Source: Pollenia angustigena (taxonomy: Eukaryota; Arthropoda; Insecta; Diptera; Polleniidae). From it: a stretch of DNA of 64,000 bases. Positions 22,500-33,946 of the stretch are shown here, piece by piece. The DNA is taken from the NCBI GenBank assembly GCA_930367215.1, contig OV884058.1, positions 200,960,208 to 201,024,207 on the forward strand, in the 5' to 3' direction. The position numbers and the translations under genes were made by a program. The notes under the pieces were generated by a model. That model had not been told where the DNA came from. It did no database searches and saw only the letters and a list, made by a program, of their open reading frames with translations. How positions within the stretch are numbered: the first letter of the stretch is position 1; each line of letters starts with the position of its first letter.

Positions 22500-23444
22500 A
22501 TGTCGTTTCACCGCAAACTCTTTTTAATAATGACATGTTCCATACTTGCACTACATTGGACCAGTCCAGGATCAGATGACAGCAACCTTTGCAACTCGTT
22601 CTCATTCGAATGTAGACCAAGCGTATCCGATGTCGCTGCTATGAGGCAGAATATGAATGATACGCTTGGCCGAGACCTTGACATAATCTCGGAATGGGGT
22701 CGTGCGAATAGGGTCGATTTTAATGCCCGAAAAACCCAATGTTGCGTGCTGACGCATAAACGCGCTACAAATCAAGGTGCCTCATCTGTATATATGGGTG
22801 GTATAATTATTGAGGAATCAGAATCTCTTGATGTTCTGGGCATGAGGATACAATGTGATGTCCGATGGACAGAACATATATTCAAGGTGTCGAAAGAAGC
22901 ATTCAAGTGCCTCGGTTTTCTAAGACGGTGTAAGATATACTTCACTCCATCTGATCTCCTCACTATTTATACCACCTATATCCGACCGCGTATGGAATAC
23001 AACTCTCATGTGTGGGCCGGTGCTTCAAAGTCTATTTTGGAGCTTCTCGACCGCGTGCAGGAGAGGGCGAAGGTTCTCATTGGTGACAGTAGGGTATCCA
23101 ATTCTATTGACTCCCTCGAGCACCGTCGCAATGTGGGTTGTATTTGTCTGTTTTATCGTTACTACAATGGGATGTGTTCTGACGAAATTAGGGATCTGGT
23201 TCCCGAAACCCGTACGTTTGTTCGCAATACACGTTTTTCCTCAAGAGCCCATCCTTATGTGGTCGATTGGCAGGTGAATCGTACAACGCATTACAGAGAG
23301 AATTCATTTTTTTCCCGCACAGTTCGTATGTGGAATAACCTTCCTGCAGAAGTCTTCCCTCTCACTTACAACATGATTAAGTTCAAATCTAATGTTCACA
23401 AACACTACTCCCTCTATCCTCCTTCCCACAACCTATTTTCCTAG
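22500..23444 (+). CDS. 5'-truncated non-LTR reverse transcriptase, C-terminal half
   Basis: A 314-codon open frame to the stop. It begins in the reverse transcriptase active-site region: GSDDS at residues 24-28 stands where F/YADD is expected. It continues through EWGRANRVDFNARKTQCC (65-82) and LDVLGMRI (110-117), then the C-terminal region RPRMEYNSHVWAG (162-174) and LLDRVQERAKVLIG, typical of CR1/jockey-type LINEs. No endonuclease or RNase H is present. The ATG is not the natural start; the insertion is 5'-truncated. A 3' untranslated stretch and a poly(A) run follow at 23502-23524. The uninterrupted frame suggests a fairly recent copy, but the altered active site and truncation mean it cannot be functional alone. 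Confidence 0.85.
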   Translation: MSFHRKLFLIMTCSILALHWTSPGSDDSNLCNSFSFECRPSVSDVAAMRQNMNDTLGRDLDIISEWGRANRVDFNARKTQCCVLTHKRATNQGASSVYMGGIIIEESESLDVLGMRIQCDVRWTEHIFKVSKEAFKCLGFLRRCKIYFTPSDLLTIYTTYIRPRMEYNSHVWAGASKSILELLDRVQERAKVLIGDSRVSNSIDSLEHRRNVGCICLFYRYYNGMCSDEIRDLVPETRTFVRNTRFSSRAHPYVVDWQVNRTTHYRENSFFSRTVRMWNNLPAEVFPLTYNMIKFKSNVHKHYSLYPPSHNLFS

Positions 23445-23524
23445 TTCCAACACAATGCAATGCATTAGTAGGGGTCATCCCCTGAGTGCTGGTCCTAACA
23501 GTAAAAAAAAAAAAAAAAAAAAAA
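23445..23524 (+). mobile_element. LINE 3' untranslated region and poly(A) tail
   Basis: About 55 bp follow the reverse transcriptase stop, containing cattagtaggggtcatcccc (a small hairpin), then an A run at about 23502-23524 that marks the 3' end of the retrotransposed copy. Confidence 0.75.
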
Positions 23525-24505
23525 ACATACATATGTATGTACGTGTATATGTTCATACCTATAAGAAACGTAAATTACTTACCCCTATTTATTAAGTTTT
23601 TCACATTTTCCATTTTTGACCGCAAATATATTTTTTAAATATAATATTAAAAATTAATTTAATCTATCAAATGTTTTGACAGAAAATTTAGTAAGCAATT
23701 GGGGCTTTTAACTATTTTTTGGTTGTGAATTCCGAATAATTATATTTCCATTTGTTGTACTCGAATTGAATCTATTCCAACAATCAATAATTAGCTGCAA
23801 TAAATGAATAATCATTTATATTACAAAATTTATTGACGAAAGCAAATTATTAATTGCAATGACCAATATTCAGTATTGCCCTGTAATAAATTCGGTTGTG
23901 ATTCTAACCATTTGTACTAATTTTCAAAACTAAATTAAATTAGTTATCATAACTAATAAAAGAGTTGAAGGAATCATATTTCAGTTAGAATAACGTTTCA
24001 ATAATCAAGATAATTAAAAATTAGTTAGAACTATACATTTTTAATAGTTGCAATCATAAATCATGTAACTTGATCAATATTTTATTACTGCAACCGTTTC
24101 CCAACCAGTTTGTTTTCTGTTTGTTTTCTGTTATTTCTCAAATTTTCGAAAAGGAAGACAAATGTACAAGTTTTCAATTATGTAAAAAGTCAGTTAAATT
24201 GTTAATTTATATTTTTGCAAATAGAGAACATAAAATTAAATGCAGAATAATAAAAGATTTTTTACTGACAAATGATTTACACAGAACAAAAATCCAAAGT
24301 ACAGTTCCGTTCTGTAAAATACGTACGTGTAACGTAAAAATGCGCGATGCATAGCGTATCTTCTACATATGGTTTGTGTCTGTAATAACTAACGTGACAT
24401 TGTGCAAGTTAAACATCTGTCATTAATACTCACTTAACACCATTGAACCAAACGAGGGCTTTCAAAATATTGAAAAAGTTAATTTTAACTTCTACAATTT
24501 AAACA

Positions 24506-25262
24506 AGTAAGAATGCTATATTCGGCTATGCCGAATCTTATATACCCTTCACCATTGTGCGAGCAGAATACAGAGTAACTAGACAAAAACTAAATAATCT
24601 TTACATACATATTTACAATACTTAACTGGTAAATATTTTTTTTAAATCGTTTTTAGAACATAAAAAAAATAAAAATATTAAAAAAAAAATTTCTTTTGAA
24701 AAAATCGAACCAGGGAACTCTCAGTTTCTAACTTAACACACCCCCTAGACAACTGAACCATGAAGGAACGTTAATCGAATGTCATTAAAATGAAATTTGG
24801 CACGTTTACTGTTCACAATATTCAACACAGTTGAGTTGTAATTACTTTTGATGTTTTTGTTCACCGCAATAGCAAAGTTGGGAAATATATTCACCAAAAT
24901 AGTTTGTGCCATGTATGTGTGTTTGTTTGTTTTCTTTTATCTTTTTTGGCGAGTTTTTAAGTAGCAAAAAAACACAAAAATTCCTAGTTTCTATTTGTAA
25001 AAATTATTTCGTTAAATAGATGAAATAATAAAGAAGGGTGATAACGAAAATCATATTGGGCATTATGCTAGTATATGTAAACAATTGAAAGGGGGGGGGG
25101 GGGGGGAGTAGAGGGACATCACATGGTTAAATCAAGTTCTCTCCTCATCAGAACCCAGAATATATATACTTTATAGGGTCTTCAATCAATATTAAAGAAA
25201 TTACAAACGGAATGACAAACTTATATATACCCTTTTCCACCTGAGGTGAAGGGTATAAAAAC
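24506..25262 (-). repeat. TATACCC-type long repeat, copy 2, with tRNA-like module
   Basis: Opens aagaatgctatattcggc and closes acccttttccacctgaggtg, exactly the reverse of copy 1 at 17435-19005. It carries the tRNA-like module (A box and TGGTTCGATTT-type B box) on the minus strand at about 24700-24772. A run of 16 G (25091-25106) interrupts it. It is shorter than copy 1, lacking the gtcccgtttacaat section. Confidence 0.65.
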
Positions 25263-25800
25263 GGCCAGTTGAAGCATTTAATGCTTGCCGAAGCTTATTC
25301 TGAATATTTTCCGTTGATTTCAACGAGCGAAAGATGATTTGTGCAATTTAGAAATGGTGATTTTGACAGGAAAGATTTCGACCGCGCAAGTCAGCTAAAA
25401 AAATCAATTGATGATGACTCCATTAAGATTGTTGTCAAGCTTGAACTCGAAAAAAAAAGAAGTAATTCTGCAGCGAAAGCCACAACCCTGGTAGCATTTT
25501 GAGTACATAAGGGATTATCCTCCCCCAGACCGAACTCTTCGTCAGAGGCGAAAAATCAGCTCTATAGTGGGATCTTCCGGATATCCCTTCCAGCAACATT
25601 GGGAATTGATCCACAACCACCACTTGTTCCCCGAAAGTATTTTTTTAAAGTAAAAGAAAAACTTCCGCAAAGACAATCTTCTTGAAAGACAGAAGCATAC
25701 TCACGGATGCCTTAACCAATAGCCAGTCAGGTAGCCAGGCTACTGACTCTTGACTCTGGTAACCGATAGGATATCTGTTTAGTCACGATCACAAAGAGAT
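25263..25800. other. Unassigned DNA
   Basis: No gene is seen. The minus-strand open frame at 25435-25623 has no recognisable motif. Confidence 0.35.
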
Positions 25801-26345
25801 TTGCCGGAGTGAATTTTATATGGGGACTATAGTAAATTATGGACCGATCATCACGTAATTTATTAGTATTTTTTTCTAGTCCTATAAAACTATAAAGTAT
25901 TAAATTTTATTCTGATACCATTATAAATTACGGTTTAAGGTATACTAAACTGTTTTCCGGGAGTAGGGCTTATATGGGGCCTAGGGTAAATTATGGAACG
26001 ATCTTCACGAAATTTTACAGTCTTATTTCTAGTATTATGAAACTGCAATTTACCAAATTTTTTTATGATAGCATTATTAATTATGATTTGAGGCGTATTA
26101 AACAATTTTCCGGTAGTAGAGTTTATATGGGGCCTATAGTAAATTATGGACCGATCTTCATGAAATTATATAGTCTTGTTTCTAGTAATATAAAACTGGG
26201 ATATGCCAAAACTTGTAATGATAGCATTATTAATTAGGGTTTTAGGCGTACTAAACTGTTTTCCGGGAGTAGGGCTTCTATGGGGCCTAGGGTAAATTAT
26301 GGAGGGATCTTCGAGAAATTTTACAGCGTGATTTCCAGTCGAATG
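25801..26345. repeat. Tandem array, 153-bp unit, nearly four copies
   Basis: The landmark ttttccggnagtag recurs at 25953, 26106 and 26259, exactly 153 bp apart, with an earlier related start at 25801. Units contain tatatggggcctagggtaaa and gatcttcacgaaatt. The array ends just upstream of the LINE ORF1 remnant at 26.4 kb. Open frames on either strand here reflect the repeat. Confidence 0.75.
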
Positions 26346-26429
26346 AAACGAATTTTTCATTTTTTCACCATTTATGTTACTTTTTGTAAGAAAATTATCA
26401 ATTTTTTTTAGGTGGTGGTTCCACAATTT

Positions 26430-26761
26430 GATTCATAGATCTGATCCTACCGAACCGATTTTGCTGGATTTCAATCCCAAACTGCTTAGGATAACACATT
26501 GGTCTCAGCTCGGACAATAAGTTTTATATTAACGAAAATCTCACGAAAACTAATTTTCAAATATTCCGTGCTGCTGTTCGACTCAAAAAGAATAATCGAC
26601 TTCATAGTGCGATCACCATGCGTGGCTTTGTCTACATTAAAAAGACCGCTGACGAAAACTTATTGAAAATTGATGACATCAAGCAGCTGTACTCGATATT
26701 TCCTAACTCTGAGGAACTGGCTGATACTGAAATCCGTGGACCTAGGCACATTGTTCAGTAA
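26430..26761 (+). pseudogene. LINE ORF1 C-terminal remnant
   Basis: One frame reads FYINENLTKTNFQIFRAA, RLKKNNRLHSAITMRGFVY, IKKTADENLLKIDDIKQLY to a stop at about 26759-26761. The order 'E-x-LT ... N ... F/AR ... K ... RGFVYIK' matches the C-terminal region of the ORF1 protein found in CR1/jockey-type elements, which packages the RNA for reverse transcription. The N-terminal part is missing or scrambled upstream of about 26520. It precedes ORF2 on the same strand by about 220 bp. Confidence 0.6.
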
Positions 26762-26982
26762 AATATATAGTAACTCATATTATTTTAAAGCTTATTTTGT
26801 CTTTTGTTCTGAGTTATTAAATACTTTTATCTTTAAACTTAAAACTTTATTTACGATTTCAATAGACTACTTATTTTTTACCAAACTTTTAATGTACAAC
26901 TCCTTTTTTCGCTGGAATCCAACTATACTAAACTTGGTTATTGACCTAACTTTTTTACGCATTGGCAATACTTCAAACGTAA

Positions 26983-27414
26983 ATGTTCAACTCTCGTAGT
27001 CAAAATTTCAGAGACTGTGTGTACAACATGCTTAGAGTCCTAGCCAAACAACGGTCTGGTCTTAATATTGTGCACTTAAATGCACAAAGTTTAAATAACA
27101 AAATCGATGAATTTCGGCATTTATTTATATCGGCAGGTGTTGATATCATTTGTGTTTCTGAAACATGGCTCCAATTGGATGTGCATGATTCAGTGTTTAG
27201 TTTACAGGGCTTTAGACTATTCCGTTCCGATAGAAGAATGCTTGTTGATGATGTAGTAACCAGAGCTAGAGGTGGTGGAATTGCGATTTATGTTCGAAAC
27301 GGAATTTCTTGTAAAGTAAAACTTTACACTAGAATTGGTAGTGAAATTGAATATTTATTTCTTATAATAAGAAAATGCTATTGGGCAGTGTGTATAGACC
27401 TAGTAGTAACATGA
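26983..27414 (+). pseudogene. LINE ORF2, endonuclease N-terminal half
   Basis: Contains LNIVHLNAQSLNNKIDE (27-43, with the catalytic Asn) and IICVSETWL (55-63, with the catalytic Glu), the opening motifs of the apurinic-type endonuclease of non-LTR retrotransposons. GGGIAIYVRNG follows. The frame shifts near 27372 into the next reading frame (27375-29345), where the endonuclease continues. Its role is nicking target DNA to prime reverse transcription. Confidence 0.85.
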
Positions 27415-29345
27415 AAGTAAATCCCCTCATTTCAATTCTTGAGGATATCACTGTTGAATTTGATGATATTGTTATTATTGGTGACTTTAATAATAACCTT
27501 TTAGTTGATAACCCGTTAAAAGATCCTATGCACTCTCTTCATCTGTATCCTGTGAACGACTCTACTCCAACTCACTTTCACATGACCTCTAATAGTTTGA
27601 TTGATCTAGTATTCGTTAATAATAAATCTAAAGTACTTCTTTATGATCAAATCTCAGCTTCAGTGTTTTCTAATCATGATATTCTCTTTCTGACTTATAA
27701 ACAGTCCATGACTGCTGAGAATAAGTATATTACATACCGCGATTTATATAATATCGATCACATAATTTTAAACCAGAATATTGATAACATTTTTTGGGAC
27801 CTGATATATACAATTGATTGTGTAAATGACCAACATTCTCTAATCCAGGAGAACGTTCAATTATTATTTGACATGTGTGTCCCAATTAAAACTAAGCGGA
27901 TCACAAAGAATCAGCAACCTTGGTTTACTAACGAAATAATGTTATTAATGTTCCTGTCGAAAGTCAGGGAAAACCTCATAGCAAAACAAATCAATCAGTA
28001 CTTAGAAAATAATAATTTTCTGTCTGATAGGCAATCGGGTTTCATGAAAGCTACAAGCTGTACCACTGCCCTACTGGATGTGGTTGAAGACCTCAGATCA
28101 AAGTTCGATGAAAACTTGGTTACTTTCCTAGTTCTTCTTGATCATAGTAAAGCATTTGATACGGTAGATCATGCAATTTTATTAACAAAGCTTCAAAAAT
28201 TATTTTATTTTTCGAATACAGCCTGTAATCTTATATATTCGTATCTTATGGACAGATCTCAACGTGTTTATCTTAATAATAATGTTTCAAATTCATTGAA
28301 TGTTAAAAGAGGAGTTCCTCAAGGTTCTGTACTGGGGCCACTCTTATTCTGAATGTACATTAATGACCTACCTGATGTTTTGACTGACAGCAAAGTCCAT
28401 ATGTACGCTGATGACGTGCAGGTTTTCATGAGTGCCCATATAGAAAATGTAAGTTCTTGTGTAAACTCTTTAAATTGTGAAACAAACAAAATTGACAGCT
28501 GGGCTAATGCCAATGGGCTATCCATCAACCCAGCCAAATTTAAATGTATTTTGCTTTCGAAGTCTAATAGAGAATTTGAAGTACCGGAAGTTAACATCAA
28601 GGGAAATAGAATCGAGTATGTTAAAACAGCTGAGAACCTGGGAGTTGTTTTTAATGTTCGTCTAACCTGGTCAAACCATATTAATGTCGTTGTGGGTAGA
28701 GTGTATAGTATGCTTCGCAACTTGTGGGCAGTAATAGATTCAACACCATTGCCCATACGTATGAAACTTGCAAAAACATATTTTATTCCTGTCCTATTAT
28801 ACGGTTGTGAAATTTTTGCGAACTGTGACAGTGACGATCAACGTAAACTCAACTTAGCTTACAACAATTTTGCAAGATATGTATTTCTCAAAGGACGTCG
28901 TGACCACATTTCACTCTTCTCGTATCAGATATTTCAAATAAAGTTTGATAACATCTTGAAACTTAAATGCCTTATATTTTTACATAAGATTATTATCTCT
29001 AAGCAGCCTATATATTTGTTCAATAGGATTCAATTTGCTAGATCTAACCGCGGAAGGAAGATTATTCAACAAAGATATAAGAGTCTTCTGTCACATCGAC
29101 AATTTTTCATTTATACCACAAGTCTTTGGAATTCTTTACCGAATTATATACAAAGCTTAGGCAATGCAAATGCGTTTAAAAAGGAGTTACATAAAGATCG
29201 GCTAATTTTAGGGCCGCACTCGTATATTACATTGATTTTTAAATTTTCTTTGTATAAGTTGTATGAGAAAATTTATTTTCATTTGAAAAAAAAAATTCCA
29301 CGACACCTTAATAAAAATGTTCAAACGTATTTATGTCATTGTTAA
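27375..29345 (+). pseudogene. LINE ORF2, endonuclease C-half and reverse transcriptase, one in-frame stop
   Basis: After the frameshift the endonuclease resumes: YRPSS, IVIIGDFNNN (33-42), LIDLVF (75-80) and SNHD (99-102) where S-D-H is usual. At about residue 190 PWFTNEI is followed directly by FLSKVRENL, so the first part of the reverse transcriptase, including the usual RPIS region, is deleted. QSGF (220-223), LLDHSKAFDTVDH (254-266) and GVPQGSVLGPLLF follow. A single in-frame TGA (28350-28352) separates this from MYINDLP and the YADD active site, after which the C-terminal region is open to 29345. CR1/jockey superfamily. Despite three lesions the copy is well preserved and probably not ancient. 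No clear poly(A) tail is seen. Confidence 0.88.
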
Positions 29346-29428
29346 AATGCCAAAATTGAAATAAAAATTAAATATTAAAACTAAAAATGGAAAATTTAAG
29401 CAATTGCTGATTAAATTTGTAAACAATA

Positions 29429-30029
29429 GCGGAGTTCAGTAGTTCGTGCAAATGGTCTTAAGAAAGAGTAAATGTAAAATATCCCAGTAAAAAGTGGAGC
29501 TTCCAACGAAGCAGGTTTGTAAGGGAGAAACATAAGAGTTGCGCTTACCATTGCGCATGCGGAAGACATGAATTTTATATGGCGAGTTCCCACTTTGAAG
29601 CAATACATTTTTGACACATGAAGCGCATTATTCAGCGCATAAAAAAAAATGTTGGATGTAACGATCAGCTTTACACACTGAATGTTTTGATACAGTTATT
29701 TTTAAGTATTCTCCCTTACAAACCTGCTTCTTAGTAAGGGAATGCCGTAGCACGTGAAATGTTATTTTTTTTTATAAAAGTTGTTGAGAGTTTTTTCACT
29801 TACTTTACTGCATTTCTGTATGTCTTATTGCGTAGCGCATAATTCTGCTCTTATTTTTTTAAATGGACCATTAGTGCTTCGCAATATGATAAAATTTTTT
29901 ATTGGGATAGTACTTTTATCAAATCTACCGAAAACTCTTTACATTTTGTTGTTCGATTTAACAGAAGAGCAAAGATAATTTAGCATTTTCTCTTTCACAA
30001 GACCATTTGCACCAAACACTGAACTCCAC
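29429..30029. mobile_element. GCGGAGTTCA MITE, copy 2, TA target
   Basis: Inverted ends GCGGAGTTCAGTAGTTCG and (minus) GTGGAGTTCAGTGTTTGG, about 34 bp with few mismatches, are flanked by TA (29427-29428 and 30030-30031). At 601 bp it is the longest of three copies. The extra length includes an inner inverted repeat, gaagcaggtttgtaaggga at about 29509 and its complement at about 29712, which may be a nested second element. Non-coding. Confidence 0.7.
29503..29735. repeat. Inner inverted repeat nested in MITE copy 2
   Basis: A 19-21 bp near-perfect inverted repeat (gaagcaggtttgtaaggga) encloses about 190 bp. It is absent from the two shorter copies of the outer MITE, which supports a separate insertion. 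Confidence 0.45.
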
Positions 30030-30031
30030 TA

Positions 30032-30792
30032 TTGCATTGATTTTAGTTTTCCAAACTGCAATAACAATAAAAAAAAATATTCAATAAACCACAACTAAAA
30101 AACATTTTTACGTGTTATTTTCATAAAAAAAAACTGCGACTTGGCGACATCAGAAATGTTGAAAATGTATTTCTAAATTATTTTTGTTAACAAAATGAAA
30201 TGACTTTAATCAGTTGTATTTACATTTTTTGTTTGTTTTGGAATTCAAAAAAAGTCTTTGTAACAATTCCAGTACGTAAAGCACGTGCTAAATTTACATG
30301 GAAAATTAAGTTGATATTAAAAAATACTTTAAAAAAAGAGACACTTCGCTTTAAATAAAATATTTAAACATAATTTTCAAAAATCTCATTTTCGTTTAAG
30401 TCATTAATCATTCTGTTACGCAAAAATGGATGTTAAGCCCTTTTTCTTTAATTTTTAATTTATAGTTTGAAAACAAGTTTAAAGATCATTGACTTTTAAT
30501 TACTTTTGTAGTTTATTTGCTCTGTGTTCTACTCCAGGGAGTATTTTGGATAAAAATTTATTAAAATTCTAATTTTATTAGTTTCCTTTTGTTATTTTTT
30601 TTAATGATGGACATGATTATTGCTGTTATTGATTTATAACGTTTTCTAAATGAAAGTTTATTTTTTTTCATTCCAATAAGTATTACGTATTAAGCACAGT
30701 GGTGCCTTAAACTCAAAATTTGTTTGGAATTATCAGTATTGTGGTTATTTTGTTGAACTATTTATGGTTTTTAATCCAAATTTTTATAAATA
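30032..30792. other. AT-rich DNA, no gene seen
   Basis: Nothing recognised in this stretch. Confidence 0.4.
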
Positions 30793-31579
30793 GGCTTAAG
30801 TTCATCAAATTTAATTTTCATTAAATTATTTTTATGAAGAAAGGAATTTTACAAACATGAAAATTAATTCAAATTGTTATTGATAATCTTTCATTCTTGA
30901 CGTGGCTGGGGCTCGAACCCCAGCCGGCAGTTTACCATGACATGTTTCGATCGCAACCCCTCGATCTCCTCAGATGGAGTTGCCGTCTTACACTCGCAGC
31001 CATCGACGACCGCTGACGTCAATAGTCAAACATCAATTCTTAAACCAAATTGTATTTTAAACTTTGGTAGATCGAAATTTGCTTTTCTGAATGATTATCC
31101 ATTTTTAATTGATTTTACGAGCTTTTTTTCCTAAAAAAGGTCAACAGAAAAAAGAACGACAAAAATTAAAAAACAAAACAAATGTACTTTCGACTTTAAG
31201 AAGAATTCTTGACAAAAGTACGAGAAAACGGAAGTAAAGGAAAAAAAAACACGTAAAATCAATTAAAAATGGATAATCATTCAGAAAAGCAAATTTCGAT
31301 CTACCAAAGGTTAAAATACAATTTGGTTTAAGGATTGATGTTTGACTATTGACGTCAGCGGCCGTCGATGGCTGCGAGTGGAAGACGGCAATTCCATCTG
31401 AGGAGATCGAGTGGTTGCGATCGAAACATGTCATGGTAAACTGCCGGCTGGGGTTCGAGCCCCAGCCACGTCAAGAATGAAAGATTATCAATAACAATTT
31501 TAATTAATTTTCATGTTTGTAAAATTCCTTTCTTCATAAAAATAATTTAATGAAAATTAAATTTGATGAACTTAAGCCT
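30793..31579. repeat. Giant palindrome with tRNA-like module in each arm
   Basis: Left arm 30793-31119 and right arm 31252-31579 are nearly identical inverted copies of about 328 bp, separated by a 132-bp spacer. Each arm carries a perfect tRNA-type T-arm, CTGGGGTTCGAGCCCCAG, an A-box-like GATCGAGTGGTTG, and an AT-rich tail ending at the outer edge. The modules point outward, so heads face each other. The two open frames at 30937-31134 (plus) and 31141-31434 (minus) are mirror images of one sequence, not genes. Either two SINE-like copies inserted head to head or a foldback element arose by inverted duplication. Confidence 0.8.
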
Positions 31580-32584
31580 TATTTTAAAAAGTTTGGAATT
31601 TTTTTAATTGAAAAATGTTTAAAGTTTAGGAATTTTTTGTACTTAAAAAAAAGGAAATTTTTATTCAAATTTTGTTTAAATGTACGATTTTTAACAGGAA
31701 TTATTTTTGAACCGTTACTATCTCACATAAATACCTTTTTTTAAAAAAAAACTTTCATTCCTGTCTAGGGTAGGGACGGGTTCTTGTTCTTACACTTTAT
31801 GTAAAGAAGACTTTTCATTTTGACATGGCGATGTCCTAGGAAGTGCGTCAATTGGCACTATTTTGACACTTTGTAACATAAATTACCAAAATGAATACAT
31901 TAAATGTTGGGTTAGAATTAGGCCTGTCGCAGATATTGTCCCGAGTGAACCATGTAACTTTGATAGATCCCATTCATATAAAGTAATAAAACCAAATAGA
32001 ATCAAATCAATGGCAGACACCGATTATTGGCCGATACCGAAGCCGATTAATAAATAAATCAATTAAATTATTTTCAATTTAGCATTACAAGAAACTACAG
32101 TTTCTGACTTAAGACCTTTTTTCCTATCTTCAAAGATTTATAAGTAAATATTGAAAAATATAAGCAGTAAATATCTTAAAACTTAAAATTAGTGTCACTC
32201 TAGGAGATCAATTATGTTTAGAACACCCTCGACATAGCGGGGTGATAGATCGGCTCTTCGAAGCCTTCAAAGAGGATTCGGATGATTTTAAAATTTTATA
32301 ATTTTTTTAGCATAGACTTTGCGAAACTTATCTTTAAATATGTAGTCGAATATCCACACACCATCGATGTTTTCATTTCTTATATACCAAGGCACGGCCA
32401 GTCATGGTTCTAAGAATTTTTAATGTTACTTAAATTGCTAGCCGTTCTCCATAATTAAATCAATCTGGGGTATTGTATCATTATTAAGTGCGACAGGTGG
32501 ACAATTTTCTCTCCTGAGTGTAAACGTTACGCGTTTACTTTTTAACTCGTTTACTCAAATTTTAAAAGAAATTTCATTTAAAAT
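31580..32584. other. Unassigned DNA
   Basis: Contains a short gatgtcctagg (31829) also found in the 61-62 kb MITE, and otherwise no recognisable feature. Confidence 0.35.
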
Positions 32585-32628
32585 CAAGAATAAAAATTGG
32601 GAATTAAGCACGACCAACAAAATCTTGT
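32585..32628 (+). repeat. Short dispersed block associated with Penelope terminal repeats
   Basis: The block beginning aagaataaaaattggg and containing agcacgac...aaatcttg also occurs at 36707-36749 (plus) and 53951-53993 (minus). At 32.6 kb it lies upstream of the P1 terminal repeat, but at 54 kb it lies downstream of it. Confidence 0.5.
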
Positions 32629-32769
32629 GTATTCAAAATTTTGTATTCCATCAATAATTACTTTGACAATAAACTTGCAAGTGCACGGCTAGAAACAACT
32701 AAACTGGCAGCATGCCTTATTTTTTGCAATAATAACTAAGCAAGTTGTTTTTGTTTTCATTTTGTGTTT

Positions 32770-33050
32770 TCTAAAACTACTTGAAACTACAATTAATGCT
32801 GGTAGAATTCCAACTAATTTTAGTGGGGAATGTAAGAAAAGATAAACTCACTGTTTATTGTTGTTGTTTTTGTTTAAGCTTTGATATTGTTACAAGTAGA
32901 ACTGCTGCATATAATTCTTACACGCTTAACAGTTTTATTTGGTTTAATATCATTAGTTTTTCTAAAATCTTTGAATGAAATTTCCTGACGTTCTGGCCTT
33001 AGCAATCAATGAAATGCGCAAAGGAATAGCTTATCCCTTCAACAGGCGCG
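32770..33050 (+). mobile_element. Penelope-like terminal repeat (family P1), copy 2
   Basis: Collinear with the minus strands of 19785-20060 and 53995-54270: gataaactcactg, ttgatattgttacaagtaga, aaaatcttt and the hammerhead-like segment at about 32978-33026. Here the core reads CTGACGT, with the last essential A changed to T, and the stem II pairing is lost, so the motif is probably dead. It ends at ttatcccttcaacag, before the aataaa seen in the other copies. Confidence 0.55.
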
Positions 33051-33946
33051 GATCCAGCTCGAGCCTTAGGGGGGAGGAATTTTGTATGATACAAAAAAGT
33101 CAAAAATTTGTTTTTAAAAGTTTATTAAAAACAATATGTGTTAGGGTAAGTACTTTTTGCGAATATCAAATTCTTCATCACATAGCCGTACAGACCGTTA
33201 AAAAATATTAAGAAATTATGTATTACTTTTTAGCGATCGTGAAGAAAGTTTCCGGACCAAACGCTTTAAGGTTTTGAATTTCAATCCTTACTATCCAAAA
33301 TTAACATTTAATTACAAAATTTTAAGTATTTTCTAATAATTTCATGAATAACAAGATCTTACCATTTGTACGGAAGAAGGGCGCAAAAAAAATCGCGACT
33401 CCATTTCGCGGTTTTTTTTAATAAACTAAATTTTAATGGCAAATGATAGATGTTGTGATAGATGAGTTATTTGGCGGATATATGAAACAGTGATAATTTT
33501 CAGCAGCTTAGTAATATATGCGCGGAACGAGCTATTAAAGTTGCACAAGATATTTTTCCATTATGTAAATCAACTCGCACTTTAAACTTAAAATTTATTT
33601 CATAAGACCCAAAAAAATAGCTTTACATTTTTGTTATACAGTTGCTTATTTTATGTATTTGTGCCTGTATTCATAAAAATATTTTAAATTTAATAAAGGC
33701 TTGAAAACCAAATTTTCTATGAAAATTTACCTTAATAAACATTTATTAAATTTTATAATCATTTATGAATATGGGGGCTAAAATATATAGCATATATAAA
33801 CAATAAATGTACCATATATTGAGGGCTCAGAGCTGAAGCGAACCAAGTCAAAAAAGAAAATTCGAAAAAAAACTGAAGAAATATGTTAAATAAGATATAA
33901 GATCATTAATCTTTTTAAATAAGCAATTTATGATTTCCTTGTGAAA
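33051..33946. other. AT-rich DNA, no gene seen
   Basis: Starts with ggcgcggatccag, which resembles a hAT-type MITE end, but no partner end was found. Otherwise unremarkable. Confidence 0.35.

Larger units (their letters stand above)
21998..24135. mobile_element. Possible CACAGAGAAAA-type element interrupted by a LINE
   Basis: Left end CACAGAGAAAACAGATTCG at about 21996 and a loosely matching inverted end (acagaaaacaaactggttgg on the minus strand near 24130) bracket AT-rich sequence with many gttataac-type motifs. The 22.3-23.5 kb MITE fragment and LINE sit inside. The termini match imperfectly and no target duplication was identified. Confidence 0.35.

Noticed and set aside
26670..26999. 109-codon frame between ORF1 and ORF2 of the LINE
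   Set aside because: Overlaps the ORF1 remnant in another frame; its sequence is hydrophobic by composition and has no LINE motif.
30937..31434. Two similar open frames (plus 30937-31134, minus 31141-31434)
   Set aside because: They are the same sequence seen twice because of the giant palindrome; they run through the tRNA-like module.
33042..33060. ggcgcggatccag as a hAT MITE end
   Set aside because: No partner end or target duplication was found.
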